Shown: positions 62,319 to 64,000 of the stretch, piece by piece
Position numbering within the stretch: position 1 is the first letter of the stretch
Layout of the letters: each line of letters opens with the position of its first letter
Origin: Mesobacillus sp. S13
GTDB taxonomy: Bacteria > Bacillota > Bacilli > Bacillales > Cytobacillaceae
Direction: 5' to 3'
Length of the DNA: 64,000 nucleotides
NCBI RefSeq assembly: GCF_020422885.1
Contig: NZ_CP084622.1
Coordinates: 2,809,001-2,873,000 of the forward strand
Program-made: the position numbers and the translations under genes
The notes under the pieces: generated by a model
What the model saw: only the letters and a program-made list of their open reading frames with translations
The model's database searches: none
Told to the model about the DNA's origin: nothing

Positions 62319-64000
62319 ATGACAATCATGAAAATAAGAGGTATTGAAAAGAGCTTTAATGAGAAGCAAATACTGAAAAATGCTGAATTGGATATAAAAA
62401 AAGACAGCAGAATTGGCCTTGTGGGAAACAATGGTGCTGGTAAGACTACTTTAGCGAACATCATAAATGCTAGTCTAACCCCTGACAAAGGGATGGTCGA
62501 CACTTTTAACAGAAGCTTGAATATTGGTTATCTAAAACAATCAACTGAATATGCCATTCATGAATTGGAGGATCGCTATTCTCTTATGGAAGGGAATCTC
62601 TTTCAGCTTTCAAGCCAGTTAGGACTTAATAAGGAAGTTGATTTGACAAGTACTGATTGGGATAAGTTAAGCGGCGGAGAAAAGCTGAAAATATCACTCG
62701 CGGCTGTATGGGCAAGCAGGCCCGAACTTGTTATATTGGATGAGCCGACAAACCACTTGGACTTGCAGGGTGTAGAATGGCTGATCGACGAATTGAATAA
62801 TTTCAAAGGGGCCGTTGTCATCATTTCACATGATCGATATTTCCTCGACCGAACCGTTACAGACATAATCGAAATTGAGGATGGTTTAACTAGCTTATTT
62901 AAAGGTAATTACTCTTCTTACCGTAAGGAAAAAGAAAGACTGTATGAAATCCAGCTTCATCAATACGAAATCCAGCAGAAACATAAGCAACAAATTGAAC
63001 AGCAAATGGCTAATCTTAAAAACTGGTCGGAAAAAGCCCACAGGGATTCGACGAAACAAGGTTCTCCTTCTGAAAGAAGGCAAATCGGCTATAAGGAATA
63101 CCATCGGATGAAGGCAAAGAAGATGGATAATCAAATAAAGTCGAAGATGAAACGGTTGAATCAAGAGCTTGAAAAAAATGAGGTAAAACAACCCAAGGAA
63201 GAGGCGAAGGTCCGTTTCGAATTTCAGGATGGCCGAAAGAAAGGGAAACGTATTTTAGAAGCTCGAGGGCTGTCAAAGTCCTTCGGCACCCGCTGTTTGT
63301 TTAAAGATAGCCATTTTTATATGAACCACGGAGAAAGAATGGCCCTTTTAGGCAAAAACGGCAGCGGGAAATCTACGCTGGTAAAAATATTGCTAGGTGA
63401 AGAAAAAACAACATCCGGTGAGGTTTGGGTCAGTGGGACATTAAAAATCGGATACCTTAGCCAGGATGTATCAGACCTCCCACAAGATAAAACGGCACTT
63501 GAGTACACTGGACTTTCAGACAGAGAAATTATTGGCAGAGCGAGGACTATTTTTGCCAATATGGGGCTCCCAGAAGAAAAGCTTATCGTACCATTAAGCC
63601 ACCTGAGTCTTGGTGAGCGGACGAGAGTGAAGCTTGTGATGATGCTGTTGGCTGAAATCGATTTGCTGATCCTGGACGAACCGACGAATCACCTCGACCT
63701 TGCCAGCAGGGAAAGTCTTGAAAAAACACTATTGAATTTCCATGGTTCGATCCTGGTGGTCTCCCATGATGTTTATTTCCAAGAGAAAATCAGTGACAGA
63801 ATATTAGTGATCGATAACGGAAAAATCAGCAGAAAAGAATTCGGCATGAAAGAGTTGAACAGCAAAAGTTCTTTGCCTAAACAAGATGGTAAGGACAAAG
63901 CAGAGCAATTGATGGTACTGCAAAATGAAATCAACGCCATAATTGGCAGGCTGTCTTTCATGACAAGGGATGAACCTGGATATGAGCAACTCGATAAGGA
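62319..64000 (+). CDS. VmlR-like ABC-F ribosomal protection protein (cut by the window end)
   Basis: At least 560 residues, with the frame open at base 64000. ABC-F protein with two ATPase domains: [31 protein letters not shown] and SHDRYFLD; then an interdomain arm of about 100 basic residues (NWSEKAHRDSTKQG; GYKEYHRMKAKKMDNQIKSK); then [39 protein letters not shown]. The arm and the late LSFMTRDEPGYEQLDK closely resemble B. subtilis VmlR, which dislodges lincosamides, streptogramin A and pleuromutilins from the ribosome. AAAGGTGG precedes the ATG. Expression is probably drug-induced through the leader. Confidence 0.9.
   Translation, partial: MTIMKIRGIEKSFNEKQILKNAELDIKKDSRIGLVGNNGAGKTTLANIINASLTPDKGMVDTFNRSLNIGYLKQSTEYAIHELEDRYSLMEGNLFQLSSQLGLNKEVDLTSTDWDKLSGGEKLKISLAAVWASRPELVILDEPTNHLDLQGVEWLIDELNNFKGAVVIISHDRYFLDRTVTDIIEIEDGLTSLFKGNYSSYRKEKERLYEIQLHQYEIQQKHKQQIEQQMANLKNWSEKAHRDSTKQGSPSERRQIGYKEYHRMKAKKMDNQIKSKMKRLNQELEKNEVKQPKEEAKVRFEFQDGRKKGKRILEARGLSKSFGTRCLFKDSHFYMNHGERMALLGKNGSGKSTLVKILLGEEKTTSGEVWVSGTLKIGYLSQDVSDLPQDKTALEYTGLSDREIIGRARTIFANMGLPEEKLIVPLSHLSLGERTRVKLVMMLLAEIDLLILDEPTNHLDLASRESLEKTLLNFHGSILVVSHDVYFQEKISDRILVIDNGKISRKEFGMKELNSKSSLPKQDGKDKAEQLMVLQNEINAIIGRLSFMTRDEPGYEQLDK

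Overview
The window looks like a chromosomal segment of a moderately low-GC, endospore-forming member of the Bacillaceae (Bacillus/Mesobacillus type). Ribosome binding sites are of the strong AGGAGG kind, TTG and GTG starts are common, and many genes have clear Bacillus relatives: ccpN with the PPDK regulator, Fnr with its C-terminal cysteine cluster, YkuS, YhfH, SplA, a CsgA-like spore protein, a YteA-type zinc-finger protein and a VmlR-like ABC-F protein. No rRNA, tRNA, prophage, plasmid or CRISPR locus was seen.

Layout. 1-2.5 kb: gluconeogenesis block (ppdK, its regulator, ccpN). 2.8-9.8 kb: exoA, a MocR regulator facing an EamA exporter, a photolyase, a SatD/DUF3307 pair, ppiB. 9.9-12.4 kb: a candidate structured RNA, vanZ-like and GNAT genes, an array of palindromic repeats, mug. 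12.4-16.9 kb: fdhD, a DUF1641 gene and a large Cys-type formate dehydrogenase. 17-27 kb: small conserved genes, a TsdA-like dihaem cytochrome, a ferritin-like protein, an alcohol/formaldehyde dehydrogenase, spore-related genes, YihY, a LysM-3D protein. 27.7-32.2 kb: a second formate dehydrogenase interrupted by an in-frame TGA that reads as selenocysteine, then an MHYT-PAS-PAS histidine kinase. 32.4-38.8 kb: small genes, a decayed gene, orphan splA, a methyltransferase, an MFS transporter and a formate/nitrite channel. 39-44.4 kb: a MutS2-like ATPase, a candidate structured RNA divergent from fnr, fnr, lrgB/lrgA and a SCO protein. 44.9-54.4 kb: YkpA-type ABC-F, ykuS, modAB, alkaline phosphatase under PhoP boxes, a D,D-carboxypeptidase, an NrnB-type nuclease, a cupredoxin. 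54.6-64 kb: pflB-pflA, a CcdA-like protein, a Na+/H+ antiporter, YidC and a VmlR-like gene behind an elaborate leader, cut by the window end.

How the genes work together. An anaerobic formate economy is scattered through the window: PflB/PflA make formate, an FNT channel moves it, two molybdenum/tungsten formate dehydrogenases oxidise it, FdhD sulfurates the cofactor, ModAB brings in molybdate, and Fnr plus Rex/Fnr-like operators before pflB and the channel gene probably tie this to oxygen and NADH.

The least expected signals are the selenocysteine codon with a SECIS-like hairpin; the VmlR-like leader, in which a terminator arm carries the ribosome binding site of a nine-codon leader peptide whose own sequence can mask the main ribosome binding site; a structured RNA candidate divergent from fnr; a tandem array of hairpin repeats; and a repeat element with a smaller palindromic element inside it.
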